From Winogradskyella tangerina (lineage in GTDB: Bacteria > Bacteroidota > Bacteroidia > Flavobacteriales > Flavobacteriaceae): a stretch of 64,000 nt of DNA. The notes below the pieces were generated by a model. It did not search any database and was not told where the DNA came from. It saw nothing but the letters and a program-made list of their open reading frames with translations. The position numbers and the translations under genes were made by a program. The DNA is taken from contig NZ_QERF01000007.1 in the NCBI RefSeq assembly GCF_003260205.1, positions 211,349 through 275,348 of the forward strand. The letters are read 5' to 3'. Position 1 is the first letter of the stretch, and each line of letters starts with the position of its first letter. Positions 35,010 through 43,866 of this stretch are shown here, one piece after another.

Positions 35010-37430
35010 ATGATTGTAAATACTGAAATCGAACACAAGGGGAATCAATTTCCCTCAAAGATAGTTGAGTTTGAAAAGGATGTAGATAAGTTGTATTTCA
35101 CAACTAGTAATGATGTCATTCTTCAACTTACAGTTTTAAGAGATAGTTTACTTCGCTTTAGATATACTACCGTTGGCAATTTCGACAAAGATTTTTCTTA
35201 TGCCATAACCAAATACGCTAGTATTGGTTACAATAAACTCGATATCGAAGAAAAAGACGATCTGTTTATTGTAACAACCTCAAAGTTACGCTGTGAAATA
35301 TCCAAGGAAAGTTTAAGAATATCAATTTATGATGCCAAGGATAATACGCTAATCAATCAGGATGAAATAGGATTTCACTGGGAGGAAAGCTACCAATATG
35401 GAGGTAACATTGTAAAGATGAGTAAAGTCTCTAATGATGGTGAAAGTTATTATGGGTTAGGAGACAAGCCAAATCACCTTAATCTTAAGGGCAGACGATA
35501 TACCAATTGGGTTACGGATTCCTATGCCTACGGAAAAGAGACAGATCCTATTTATAAGGCCATTCCATTTTATACTGGTCTCCACCACGGTAAAGCCTAT
35601 GGAATTTTCTTTGATAATTCGTTCAGAGCATCATTCGATTTTGCGCACGAACGCAGAAATGTAACCAGTTTTTGGGCTCAAGGAGGAGAGATGAACTATT
35701 ATTTCTTCTATGGGTCAAAGATGTCTGATGTTGTTGAAAGTTATACCGATCTTACAGGTAAGCCACATCATTTGCCGCCAATGTGGGCTCTAGGGTTCCA
35801 TCAATGTAAATGGAGTTATTATCCAGAAAGTAAGGTAAAGGAGATCACTTCTACCTTTAGAAAACTAAAAATTCCATGTGACGCCATCTATTTAGATATT
35901 GACTATATGGACGGTTTCCGATGTTTTACTTGGAATAAAGACTATTTTCCAGATCCGAAACGCATGGTAAAAGAACTGAGAGAACAGGGCTTTAAAACTG
36001 TAGCGATTATCGATCCCGGAATCAAAATTGATAAAAACTATTCGGTCTTTAAGGAAGGCTTAGAAAATGACTATTTCTGTAAGCGTGCAGATGGCGCGTA
36101 TATGAAAGGAAAAGTTTGGCCAGGCGAATGTTATTTCCCAGATTTTACCAATCCTGAAGTTCGTGATTGGTGGTCTGGATTATTCAAAGAGTTGATAGAA
36201 GAAGTCGGAATAAAAGGTGTTTGGAACGATATGAATGAACCTGCCGTGATGGAGGTTCCGAATAAAACGTTCCCTGATGATGTGCGTCACGATTACGATG
36301 GTAATCCTTGTAGTCACAGAAAGGCACATAATGTCTATGGCATGCAAATGGCCAGAGCTACATATCAAGGACTAAAAAAATACTCATATCCTAAGCGACC
36401 ATTTGTCATTACACGAGCTGCATACTCTGGCACACAACGTTACACATCCACTTGGACAGGCGATAATGTAGCAACCTGGGAGCATTTATGGATTGCAAAT
36501 ATTCAAGCACAGCGCATGTCGATGTCTGGCTTTGGCTTCGCCGGAAGTGATATCGGTGGATTCGCCGAACAGCCGCAAGGGGAGTTATTTGCAAGATGGA
36601 TTCAGCTAGGAATTTTCCATCCGTTTTTTAGAGTACACTCTTCTGGAGATCATGGTGATCAAGAGCCATGGGCATTCGATGAAGATGTTACTGATATCGT
36701 AAGAAAGTTTATTGAAATTCGATATCAAATATTGCCCTATATCTATACCGCGTTTTGGAATTATGCCGATCACGGCACACCAATGTTGAAATCGCTTGTG
36801 CTTTACGATCAGGACGATGTGCATACGCATTACAGAACTGACGAGTTTATTCTAGGTGAACAAATTCTCGCTTGTCCGGTATTAGAACCAAATGCCAAAG
36901 GGCGTCGTATGTATATACCACGAGGAAATTGGTATAATTTCTGGAATGATGAAGTTGTAAAAGGTGGTAAAGAGATGTGGGTAGATGCTGATATTGACAG
37001 TATGCCAATTTACATCAAGGAAGGTGCAATTATTCCGAAGTATCCTATTCAGCAATACGTTGGCGAAAAAGAAATTAAAGAGATCACTTTAGATGTTTAT
37101 TTCAAGAAGGGTAAAGAGGAAAGCGAGTTATACAGCGATGCTAACGATGGATTTGACTACAAAAAAGGACGATATAGTTTGAGAAACTTCACCTTAACGG
37201 GTAGAACTAACGAGTTGATCATCAATCAATATAAAGAAGGAAAGTTTATTACCTCTTACGAGACCTTTAAAATTCAAATTCACGGATTGCCATTCGATAT
37301 TAAAGAGATTCAATTAGATAACGAAACCATCTCTTTAAAACAGCTTAAATCTAATGGTGCTGTATCTTTTGTAGTAGATAAGAACTTTTCAGAATTACAT
37401 ATTATAGGGAAACCTTCAAAAACAAAGTGA
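35010..37430 (+). CDS. Glycoside hydrolase family 31 alpha-glucosidase
   Basis: An 806-residue GH31 enzyme with N-terminal beta-sandwich domains (about 1-250), a catalytic barrel with nucleophile D407 in G-V-W-N-D-M-N-E-P and acid/base D485 in W-T-G-D-N-V-A-T-W, and C-terminal beta domains. No signal peptide, so it acts in the cytoplasm, where it could release glucose from maltose or short glucan chains. This fits a degradation or remodelling role beside the GlgE pathway. GH31 also includes other alpha-glycosidases and transglycosylases, so the exact substrate is inferred. Confidence 0.88.
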   Translation: MIVNTEIEHKGNQFPSKIVEFEKDVDKLYFTTSNDVILQLTVLRDSLLRFRYTTVGNFDKDFSYAITKYASIGYNKLDIEEKDDLFIVTTSKLRCEISKESLRISIYDAKDNTLINQDEIGFHWEESYQYGGNIVKMSKVSNDGESYYGLGDKPNHLNLKGRRYTNWVTDSYAYGKETDPIYKAIPFYTGLHHGKAYGIFFDNSFRASFDFAHERRNVTSFWAQGGEMNYYFFYGSKMSDVVESYTDLTGKPHHLPPMWALGFHQCKWSYYPESKVKEITSTFRKLKIPCDAIYLDIDYMDGFRCFTWNKDYFPDPKRMVKELREQGFKTVAIIDPGIKIDKNYSVFKEGLENDYFCKRADGAYMKGKVWPGECYFPDFTNPEVRDWWSGLFKELIEEVGIKGVWNDMNEPAVMEVPNKTFPDDVRHDYDGNPCSHRKAHNVYGMQMARATYQGLKKYSYPKRPFVITRAAYSGTQRYTSTWTGDNVATWEHLWIANIQAQRMSMSGFGFAGSDIGGFAEQPQGELFARWIQLGIFHPFFRVHSSGDHGDQEPWAFDEDVTDIVRKFIEIRYQILPYIYTAFWNYADHGTPMLKSLVLYDQDDVHTHYRTDEFILGEQILACPVLEPNAKGRRMYIPRGNWYNFWNDEVVKGGKEMWVDADIDSMPIYIKEGAIIPKYPIQQYVGEKEIKEITLDVYFKKGKEESELYSDANDGFDYKKGRYSLRNFTLTGRTNELIINQYKEGKFITSYETFKIQIHGLPFDIKEIQLDNETISLKQLKSNGAVSFVVDKNFSELHIIGKPSKTK

Positions 37431-37505
37431 CCCAAAAATTAATTTCGTGTCTTATAATTGCGAATAGATTTTCGTATTTTTAATAACTACATTAAATCAA
37501 TAGCA

Positions 37506-38333
37506 ATGAATTTTAAAAAAGCACTTGTCTACATAGGGATACTTGCCGTGATTATATCATGTGCAACTAATCCATTTACTGGTCAGAAGACCATAGCCTT
37601 GGTTTCAAACGATCAATTATTTCCGTCTTCCTTTGCTCAATACAATCAGGTTTTAAGTGAGAGTAAAGTTGTTACAGGAACTAAAGATGCTGAAATGATA
37701 ACACGTGTGGGGCAACGCATTGCAGTTGCAGCAGAACGATGGTTAAACGCAAATAATTATCAAGGTTATTTAGATGATTACAGATGGGAATATAAGCTGA
37801 TAGAATCTGAACAAGTGAACGCATGGTGTATGCCAGGTGGAAAAATTGCTTTTTACACTGGAATATTACCAATAGCACAAAATGAAACTGGTGTTGCGGC
37901 AATTATGGGACATGAGGTAGCACATGCTTTAGCAAACCATGGCCAGCAACGTATGAGTAAAGGATTAATACAGCAAATTGGTGCTGCAGGAGTTGCGATT
38001 GGTACAAGCGGAGGTTCGGCAGAATCTCAACAAGCTTGGATGCAAGCCTATGGTATAGGTTCAAGTCTTGGAATTCTGGCTTATAGTAGAAAGCACGAAA
38101 ACGAAGCTGATAAAATTGGTTTATATCTTATGGCAATTGCAGGTTATAATCCAGATGAGGCGGCAGAGCTTTGGAAACGTATGAAAGCGAATAGTGGAGG
38201 GCAAGCACCGCCAGAATTCTTAAGTACACATCCAAATAATGATACTAGAATTTCAAATCTTACAGAATTAGCACCGAAAGCGAAAGCTGAAGCCGAAAAG
38301 TACGGTGTGACGTCATTCCGACCTATAAATTAA
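37506..38333 (+). CDS. M48 family metallopeptidase, lipoprotein
   Basis: A 275-residue BepA/LoiP-type zinc peptidase. I start at the ATG at 37506, which gives a proper lipoprotein signal (M-N-F-K-K-A, hydrophobic core, lipobox I-I-S-C); the frame is open upstream to 37458 but that would bury the signal. Zinc motif G-H-E-V-A-H (H136, H140) and the third ligand in H-E-N-E-A-D. Such enzymes process or quality-control outer-membrane proteins. It follows the GH31 gene by about 75 bp and is followed by a terminator. Confidence 0.9.
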   Translation: MNFKKALVYIGILAVIISCATNPFTGQKTIALVSNDQLFPSSFAQYNQVLSESKVVTGTKDAEMITRVGQRIAVAAERWLNANNYQGYLDDYRWEYKLIESEQVNAWCMPGGKIAFYTGILPIAQNETGVAAIMGHEVAHALANHGQQRMSKGLIQQIGAAGVAIGTSGGSAESQQAWMQAYGIGSSLGILAYSRKHENEADKIGLYLMAIAGYNPDEAAELWKRMKANSGGQAPPEFLSTHPNNDTRISNLTELAPKAKAEAEKYGVTSFRPIN

Positions 38334-38364
38334 TACGATATTAAATTATAATTAACTATTTTAG

Positions 38365-38391
38365 AAGCTGCTCAATTAGGGCAGCTTTTTT
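38365..38391 (+). terminator. Rho-independent terminator after the M48 gene
   Basis: AAGCTGC (38365-38371) pairs with GCAGCTT (38381-38387), nine-base loop, T-run. Confidence 0.82.
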
Positions 38392-38402
38392 AATTTTCAG
38401 AT

Positions 38403-39737
38403 ATGAGTAAACTAGAAAAAGGAAGTAAAAAACTTTTGCACGCATGGGCATTTTATGACTGGGCAAATTCTGTATATCCATTAGTAATTTCTTCAGCTGT
38501 TTTTCCAATATTTTATGGTGCGTTAACTATAATTAAGGACGAAGAAACTGGGAAAATATTAGATGATACAGTTCAGTTTCTTGGTTATGAGATAAATAAC
38601 GACTCGTTAATCAGTTATGTAACAGCCTTTAGTTTTCTCATCGTTTCTTTCTTGTCACCAATTCTATCTGGGATTTCAGATTATGTTGGTAATAAGGAAT
38701 CATTCATGAAGTTCTTTTGTTATTTGGGTGCAATTTCGTGTATTGGACTCTATTGGTTTTCAATTGAAAATATAGTCTTTGGGATGGTTTGCTATATTTT
38801 TGGTCTTGTTGGTTTTTGGGGAAGTCTGGTATTCTATAATTCCTATCTGCCAGATATCGCTTATCCTGAACAACAAGATAAAGTAAGTGCCAAGGGATTC
38901 TCGCTAGGCTATATTGGGAGTGTAATATTGTTGGTTGTTAATCTAGTTATGATATTGAAATATGATTGGTTTGGCTTTCAGAACGACGCTCAGCCTACAC
39001 GAATCGCCTTCATTATGGTTGGTGTCTGGTGGATTTTATTTGCACAATACACCTTTAGGTATTTGCCAACTGGAACCAATGAAGGTCATAAAGTCACAAA
39101 GACGGTTCTCGTTTCTGGATTTAATGAATTAAAGAAGATATGGCATGCCCTTAAATCAAATAGAATATTGAAACGCTACTTATCAGCATTTTTTATTTAC
39201 AGTATGGCGGTACAAACAATAATGCTGGCAGCAACATATTTTGCAGTAGAAGAGCTCGATTGGGGAACTCAAGATTCAACAACCGGTTTAATAATTAGTA
39301 TTCTGCTTATTCAATTAATTGCTATAGTTGGCGCTAACTATACGGCCAAACTTTCAAAGAAAATAGGCAATATAAAAGCCCTTATCTCAGTGATTGCCAT
39401 TTGGATATTAATATGTGGTTTCGCCTATTTTATAAAAACGCCAATACAATTCTATATTACTGCGGCTTCTGTTGGACTCGTAATGGGAGGAATTCAAGCG
39501 CTTTCGCGATCAACCTATAGCAAACTCATTCCTTTCGGTTCGGAAGACACCGCGTCTTACTTTAGCTTCTATGATGTTGCAGAAAAGATTGGTCTTACTA
39601 TTGGCTTATTCCTTTATGGATTTGTGGCTCAGATCACCGGTAGTATGCGCTATTCTATTTTATTTCTAATTACCTTTTTTATTATCGGGCTTCTGATTTT
39701 GAATACCATTAAAAACGTCAAGATCTCAGAAGAATAA
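38403..39737 (+). CDS. MFS transporter, Atg22/UMF1 family
   Basis: A 444-residue integral membrane protein with about 12 transmembrane helices. The N-terminal H-A-W-A-F-Y-D-W-A-N-S-V-Y, L-S-P-I-L-S-G-I-S-D-Y-V and G-G-I-Q-A-L-S-R-S-T-Y-S-K-L motifs are those of the UMF1/Atg22-like branch of the major facilitator superfamily. In yeast Atg22 exports amino acids from the vacuole; the substrate of bacterial members is not known to me. Starts directly after the M48 terminator. Confidence 0.88.
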   Translation: MSKLEKGSKKLLHAWAFYDWANSVYPLVISSAVFPIFYGALTIIKDEETGKILDDTVQFLGYEINNDSLISYVTAFSFLIVSFLSPILSGISDYVGNKESFMKFFCYLGAISCIGLYWFSIENIVFGMVCYIFGLVGFWGSLVFYNSYLPDIAYPEQQDKVSAKGFSLGYIGSVILLVVNLVMILKYDWFGFQNDAQPTRIAFIMVGVWWILFAQYTFRYLPTGTNEGHKVTKTVLVSGFNELKKIWHALKSNRILKRYLSAFFIYSMAVQTIMLAATYFAVEELDWGTQDSTTGLIISILLIQLIAIVGANYTAKLSKKIGNIKALISVIAIWILICGFAYFIKTPIQFYITAASVGLVMGGIQALSRSTYSKLIPFGSEDTASYFSFYDVAEKIGLTIGLFLYGFVAQITGSMRYSILFLITFFIIGLLILNTIKNVKISEE

Positions 39738-39782
39738 ATTTTTTGAATAGAGAACAAATCGGATATTGTTGTTGTCATTTTC

Positions 39783-39800
39783 TAGGCATTTATGCCTAAA
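39783..39800. other. Short perfect palindrome in the gap before the DUF4136 gene
   Basis: TAGGCAT and ATGCCTA meet around a two-base centre at about 39784-39799. No T-run follows, so it is not a normal terminator for the transporter gene. It may be an operator or a weak hairpin. The rest of the 245-bp gap is AT-rich and unassigned. Confidence 0.3.
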
Positions 39801-39982
39801 TCTGATTAACATAAAAATAACAGTTTTCTATAATCCTGATAATCAATTAAGTATTATCTTTAAATAACTGTCATTTGATTTTCAGCTGCTTTATTTAAAT
39901 AATCACTAAATGTGAAATGGTTTATTGAGTTGTAAATCAAATATTTAATTAACTAATTTATTACTTAATAAACACATTAGCT

Positions 39983-40573
39983 ATGAAACATTTATTTAAA
40001 CTATTCTCTCTTTTTGGGCTCCTCATTATTATGAGTTGTGCTTCAAATATTAGATCAAAAAAGTACACAGATGACGATTTTAACAAATTTAAAACATTTG
40101 CGTATTTACCTAATACTTCTTTTAGTATTGAAGAATTTAATACTTCAGAGGACAAATCAATAGAAGCTTCTTTAATAGCAACTATGAATGATAAAATGGT
40201 AGAAAAAGGCTTTAGTATTGATACTGGAAATCCAGATTTACTTGTTTTGTTAAGTACTTCAAATGAAATTAAAAGTAATCTTCAAAATACACGTAATAAT
40301 TATGAACAAGCCCCTTCTGGTGGAAGTACCTCAGGAGCTAGTCCTAATTACGCTGCGATAAGTTCAACAGATTACAAACGCTATTTTAGCAATAGCGAAG
40401 ATGCGCTTTACAATAAGCCTTATAAAAAGGGAACATTAATTGTACAAGTGTTCAGTAAAGCATCAAAGGAATTGGTTTGGGTAGGAATTGCCGAAGACTT
40501 CAAAGCACATATATCAGATCAAACTCTGATGACAAGAATGATTAGCGAGATCTTTGAGGAGTTTCCTATTTGA
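39983..40573 (+). CDS. DUF4136 domain lipoprotein
   Basis: A 196-residue lipoprotein: signal peptide with lipobox I-M-S-C around residue 19. The mature part reads as DUF4136: F-N-K-F-K-T-F-A-Y-L-P near the start, G-N-P-D-L-L-V-L-L in the middle and K-G-T-L-I-V-Q-V-F-S-K-A-S-K-E-L-V-W-V-G near the end. A glycine/serine-rich insert lies at about residues 112-122. Likely an outer-membrane-associated lipoprotein of unknown role, transcribed alone and ended by the shared terminator at 40594. Confidence 0.82.
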   Translation: MKHLFKLFSLFGLLIIMSCASNIRSKKYTDDDFNKFKTFAYLPNTSFSIEEFNTSEDKSIEASLIATMNDKMVEKGFSIDTGNPDLLVLLSTSNEIKSNLQNTRNNYEQAPSGGSTSGASPNYAAISSTDYKRYFSNSEDALYNKPYKKGTLIVQVFSKASKELVWVGIAEDFKAHISDQTLMTRMISEIFEEFPI

Positions 40574-40593
40574 TTAAACTTAGAAATAGAAAT

Positions 40594-40623
40594 AAAAAAG
40601 GACAAGCTTAGCGCTTGTCCTTT
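40594..40623. terminator. Bidirectional terminator
   Basis: GGACAAGC (40600-40607) pairs perfectly with GCTTGTCC (40613-40620), flanked by six A and a T-run. Separates the convergent DUF4136 and GIN-domain genes. Confidence 0.85.
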
Positions 40624-40648
40624 CATTTTTTTGATTGGTCTTAACGGT

Positions 40649-41365
40649 CTAGTTGCTTACGCTTCCAGAGCCTGAAACCTTTGTATCCTTCGATGTTGGT
40701 GTTCCTGAATATGAAACATCACCAGATCCTGCTATACGGACTTTTAATGCACCATTACATACTACACTCACGTCGCCCGAACCAGATATTTTGGTAGTTA
40801 CATTTTTGCTATCAAGACCTTTACTTTCAAAATCACCAGATCCGGCAATATTTGTTTCGAGGTTTTGCGCTGATCCACTTAAAGAAATATCTCCAGAACC
40901 TGCAATATTACTCTTAACAGAATCGGCTGAAATGTTAAGATCAATATCACCAGAGCCTGCCAAAGACACCTCAAAATCATTAGATCTAATTGTTCCTGAG
41001 TTTTCAACATCACCTGAACCCGCTAATGCTACATAGCTAATAGATTCGTATGGTACGGTGATCTCAATTGATTTAGATGGTTTAAGATTCACACCTTTTT
41101 TGGTCTTAATATGAAGTTTACCATTTTTTACCTCGGTAATAATATATTCCATAAGGTTAGCATCGCCTTTTATTTTGATGTTTCCTTCGCTTCCTTCAAC
41201 AAGCTTAATGTCCATTGAGCCTGCAGCACTAACGCCATCATAATCGCCAGTTGATCTCGATTCTGTAGTAATGTTTCCATCACCTTTCACTTTTTTCCAT
41301 TGTGCGCAAGATGTTGATACACATAACAAGAACGCAAATACTGTAATTGATTTTAATAATTTCAT
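40649..41365 (-). CDS. Head GIN domain (DUF2807) protein with A-G-S-G-D repeats
   Basis: A 238-residue exported protein: signal peptide ending S-T-S-C-A-Q (possible lipobox), then the GIN domain (V-S-A-A-G-S-M-D-I-K-L) and seven copies of an A/S-G-S-G-D/S motif spaced 19-22 residues apart. This is a beta-helix in which each turn carries the repeat. GIN proteins are described as putative adhesins of unknown partner. It lies 74 bp after the DUF4097-like gene in the sigma/anti-sigma operon, suggesting it belongs to the sigma factor's output. Confidence 0.85.
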   Translation of the reverse strand: MKLLKSITVFAFLLCVSTSCAQWKKVKGDGNITTESRSTGDYDGVSAAGSMDIKLVEGSEGNIKIKGDANLMEYIITEVKNGKLHIKTKKGVNLKPSKSIEITVPYESISYVALAGSGDVENSGTIRSNDFEVSLAGSGDIDLNISADSVKSNIAGSGDISLSGSAQNLETNIAGSGDFESKGLDSKNVTTKISGSGDVSVVCNGALKVRIAGSGDVSYSGTPTSKDTKVSGSGSVSN

Positions 41366-41439
41366 CGTTTTAATTGTTTGGTTTTTATTCGTTTTCTATG
41401 TTCACCAAAGCCTAGTGCGAAGGTGAATTGATTCTATAA

Positions 41440-42528
41440 TTATTGTTTTTTAAAGCTTACACTACCATGTTGAGTAGTAATAGAAACTGTATTCCCAGAA
41501 TTTTGTGATCCATGGTAGCCACTATACTTTTTGTGATGACGATCCACGTCTTTATTCACAAAGTTGAATCCTTCAGAATCTCTTAATGAACCATGTTGGA
41601 AATCGAGCTTGAAATTAAAATTGAAGCTTGAATCGTAGCCCAAAGTTATACCCGTAAACTGTGATTTAATATCTACAGAATTCGCTTTTGAAGCAATCCG
41701 TGAAATCTTTAAGGAACCGTGACTTGTATTTAAGTTTGCTGTTTTAAATAGATTACCTACTCGCGCAGTTAAGTGCTGGGCTTTTCCATCTAATTCATTG
41801 ACATTGTCGATCTTTAATGAACCGAAAGAACATTTAAAATCTACGTTTTCAGCTACTTCAATAATTGACTTCGTGTGATCTGCTTTTAGATCCAGATTTT
41901 CAACTTTGGCAACAGTAAAATCACTATGTGTTGTAGAGATATTGCCTTGTTTGATATATTCAAAGTAACTGTTTTTAGTATGGTTGAATTTAATATCGTT
42001 AGTATTAGACAATAATTCTTTCGTGGTGATTTTTCCGTGATCACATCGAATATTGGCAGCACCTTCTAATTTATCTAGATTAATAGTACCAAATTTGTTC
42101 TTAAGGTCTACATTATTCGACATTGGTATCTTAATTACATAATCGATTTCCATTTTGAGGTTCATCTTTTTACCCCAATTCCACCAATTATTTTTGGTTT
42201 TCTCGATCTTAGTAATGGCCTCTACCATGCTCGAACTAGAGCTAAACTCTACGTCTATACCTTCTAGTCGTTCTTCGACCTTTTCATTGTTATTTCCACT
42301 AACTTTTATTGAGATGTCAAACTCAATTCGGTTTTCATCCCAGGTTATAACATTTAAGTTACCAAAGGAATTACTCACCTTTAAAGTGGCATTGCTACTT
42401 ACGTTAAAAGACTTTTTAATGGTCTTTTCTTTTGTGACTTTTCCTGCATCAACACCAGTATTTGCTAATGCAATAAAAGGAATGAGCAAAAAGCACAAGA
42501 CTAATTTATATGGTATTTGTTGTTTCAT
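41440..42528 (-). CDS. DUF4097-like repeat protein
   Basis: A 362-residue exported protein: signal peptide (L-V-L-C-F-L-L-I-P-F-I-A-L-A), then a beta-repeat region with recurring turns such as N-S-F-G-N-L-N-V, N-K-F-G-T-I-N-L, C-S-F-G-S-L-K-I, T-S-H-G-S-L-K-I, Q-H-G-S-L-R-D and T-Q-H-G-S-V-S-F. These repeated x-F/H-G-S/T-L strands suggest a beta-helix like DUF4097/DUF2807 proteins. It overlaps the anti-sigma-like gene by 23 bp. Probably a periplasmic or surface protein; function unknown. Confidence 0.7.
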   Translation of the reverse strand: MKQQIPYKLVLCFLLIPFIALANTGVDAGKVTKEKTIKKSFNVSSNATLKVSNSFGNLNVITWDENRIEFDISIKVSGNNNEKVEERLEGIDVEFSSSSSMVEAITKIEKTKNNWWNWGKKMNLKMEIDYVIKIPMSNNVDLKNKFGTINLDKLEGAANIRCDHGKITTKELLSNTNDIKFNHTKNSYFEYIKQGNISTTHSDFTVAKVENLDLKADHTKSIIEVAENVDFKCSFGSLKIDNVNELDGKAQHLTARVGNLFKTANLNTSHGSLKISRIASKANSVDIKSQFTGITLGYDSSFNFNFKLDFQHGSLRDSEGFNFVNKDVDRHHKKYSGYHGSQNSGNTVSITTQHGSVSFKKQ

Positions 42529-43075
42529 CAGTATTGGTGTTTAGTTGTTTTATTTTTTCAATTTCTTCGAGTACTACATTCAAAATATCAATCCTACTTT
42601 GGAAATTACTGATCATAGCATAAATAACACGCTGATCGTTTCCGTTTTCGGTAAGACTCACTTTTAAATCTTCGTAATCGTTTTCTAATAGTTTAATTTG
42701 TTCAAGAGCATCTGTTACTATTTGCTGGGTTAGTGGTGAACGCTCCTGGTTTAACTTTTTTAATTCAGTTTCAATGGTCGCGGTAAAGAAATCTTGCGTT
42801 TCGGACATTTCAGGAGAAACACTAGCCAGATCCATAACTTCGGAATCGCTATTGATCGCAGTGAATGCAGTGAAACAAATTACTAGCGAAGCAGCAATGG
42901 CTAAGAATGGTTTCCAATTAAAACCAGATGAAGATTTAATATCACTTACGTCTGAAGTAAGTTGATCTGCATTCAATTTATTTAAAAACCGTTGCTGATG
43001 ACCCCCATTTGGCTCATTGATATCAAATTCACCTTGCAGGTCGTTAAACAGATCGTCTATTCTATCATTTTCCAT
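42506..43075 (-). CDS. Putative anti-sigma factor
   Basis: A 189-residue single-pass membrane protein: acidic cytosolic N-terminus (R-I-D-D-L-F-N-D-L-Q-G), one transmembrane helix (about residues 55-75; F-L-A-I-A-A-S-L-V-I-C-F-T-A-F-T) and a periplasmic coiled-coil-like region (about 90-185). It sits 11 bp after the ECF sigma gene and before the repeat proteins, the usual place for a membrane anti-sigma. There is no zinc-binding H-x3-C-x2-C motif, so the assignment is from topology and neighbours. Confidence 0.65.
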   Translation of the reverse strand: MENDRIDDLFNDLQGEFDINEPNGGHQQRFLNKLNADQLTSDVSDIKSSSGFNWKPFLAIAASLVICFTAFTAINSDSEVMDLASVSPEMSETQDFFTATIETELKKLNQERSPLTQQIVTDALEQIKLLENDYEDLKVSLTENGNDQRVIYAMISNFQSRIDILNVVLEEIEKIKQLNTNTDETTNTI

Positions 43076-43086
43076 TATTCTTTGTT

Positions 43087-43638
43087 TTAAACAGTTTGCA
43101 CTAGTTTTTTACGTAAACTTTCTTTAGCCCTCGAAATCATAGTTCTACAATTGGCGTAAGATATATCCATGATTTCGCAAATTTCTTCATAATCATAACC
43201 TTCAATGAGATGTAATGACAATCCTAAACTATAATTGGGTTTTAAGGTCTTCATAACACTCATAATGTGTTTTACTTTATCACGTTTTTGGTCATGTTCT
43301 TTAATGCCGTTATCGTCTTCAACTTTATACATCACTTGTTCTAGAGGCACTTCATTTTGCTTTATGGTTTTATTGTAATGTGCAATACTATTATTTACGA
43401 CTATACGTTTTAACCATGCACCAAATAAGTTGGTGTCTTCTAGTGTATTCAGTTTTGTAAATGCGGTCAAAAATGACTCTTGCATTATATCCTCAGCCTT
43501 GTAAGAATCCTTTACAATTCTTAAGGCTGTGTTATACATGGCTTTGTTATATCTGTTGTAAACTTCCAACTGCGCACGTTGGTTACTAGATTTACAAAGC
43601 AATAATAACTGTTCGATATCTTGATTGGTTGATGTCAA
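43087..43638 (-). CDS. ECF-type RNA polymerase sigma factor, second
   Basis: A 183-residue sigma factor: region 2 (about residues 25-95; Y-K-A-E-D-I-M-Q-E-S-F and F-G-A-W-L-K-R-I-V-V-N-N) and region 4 (about 130-180; Y-D-Y-E-E-I-C-E-I-M-D-I-S-Y-A-N-C-R-T-M-I-S-R-A). The start is a TTG at 43638: the next in-frame ATG would remove most of region 2. First gene of a four-gene minus-strand operon (sigma, anti-sigma, two beta-repeat proteins). A perfect 14-bp palindrome lies 25 bp upstream. Confidence 0.87.
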   Translation of the reverse strand: MTSTNQDIEQLLLLCKSSNQRAQLEVYNRYNKAMYNTALRIVKDSYKAEDIMQESFLTAFTKLNTLEDTNLFGAWLKRIVVNNSIAHYNKTIKQNEVPLEQVMYKVEDDNGIKEHDQKRDKVKHIMSVMKTLKPNYSLGLSLHLIEGYDYEEICEIMDISYANCRTMISRAKESLRKKLVQTV

Positions 43639-43662
43639 AAAAACAATTGCTTTGGTATAAAG

Positions 43663-43676
43663 ATGAAACGTTTCAT
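43663..43676. promoter_or_regulatory. Perfect 14-bp palindrome, candidate operator
   Basis: ATGAAACGTTTCAT is a perfect inverted repeat in the 204-bp divergent gap between the sigma operon and lon. Its AAACGTTT core resembles operators of the LacI/GalR family. It is 25 bp upstream of the sigma TTG start and about 60 bp upstream of the lon -33 element, so it could control the sigma operon, perhaps lon as well. Confidence 0.45.
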
Positions 43677-43735
43677 GAAGTGTTACAGTTTAACCGAAAA
43701 AACTTTTAATTTTTCTAAAGGTAATGGCACAACAA

Positions 43736-43764
43736 TTGAAATTATATAAGTGTGAATAACTTTG
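43736..43764 (+). promoter_or_regulatory. Promoter of lon
   Basis: TTG (43736-43738), 18-nt spacer, TAACTTTG (43757-43764), a perfect TAnnTTTG match. It would give a leader of about 95 nt before the lon ATG at 43867. Confidence 0.6.
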
Positions 43765-43866
43765 AATATCTTCTAATGTGTTGATATTCAGTATAAAGTT
43801 AATTATTAATACTTTTAAACAAATGCTAATCTGAAATTTTTAATGACAGATTGGCTTAAAAATAAT

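Noticed and set aside
40653..41036. Plus-strand open frame of 127 codons rich in S-P-D-P-A repeats
   Set aside because: It is the antisense image of the A-G-S-G-D repeats in the GIN-domain gene; no start signal or family match.
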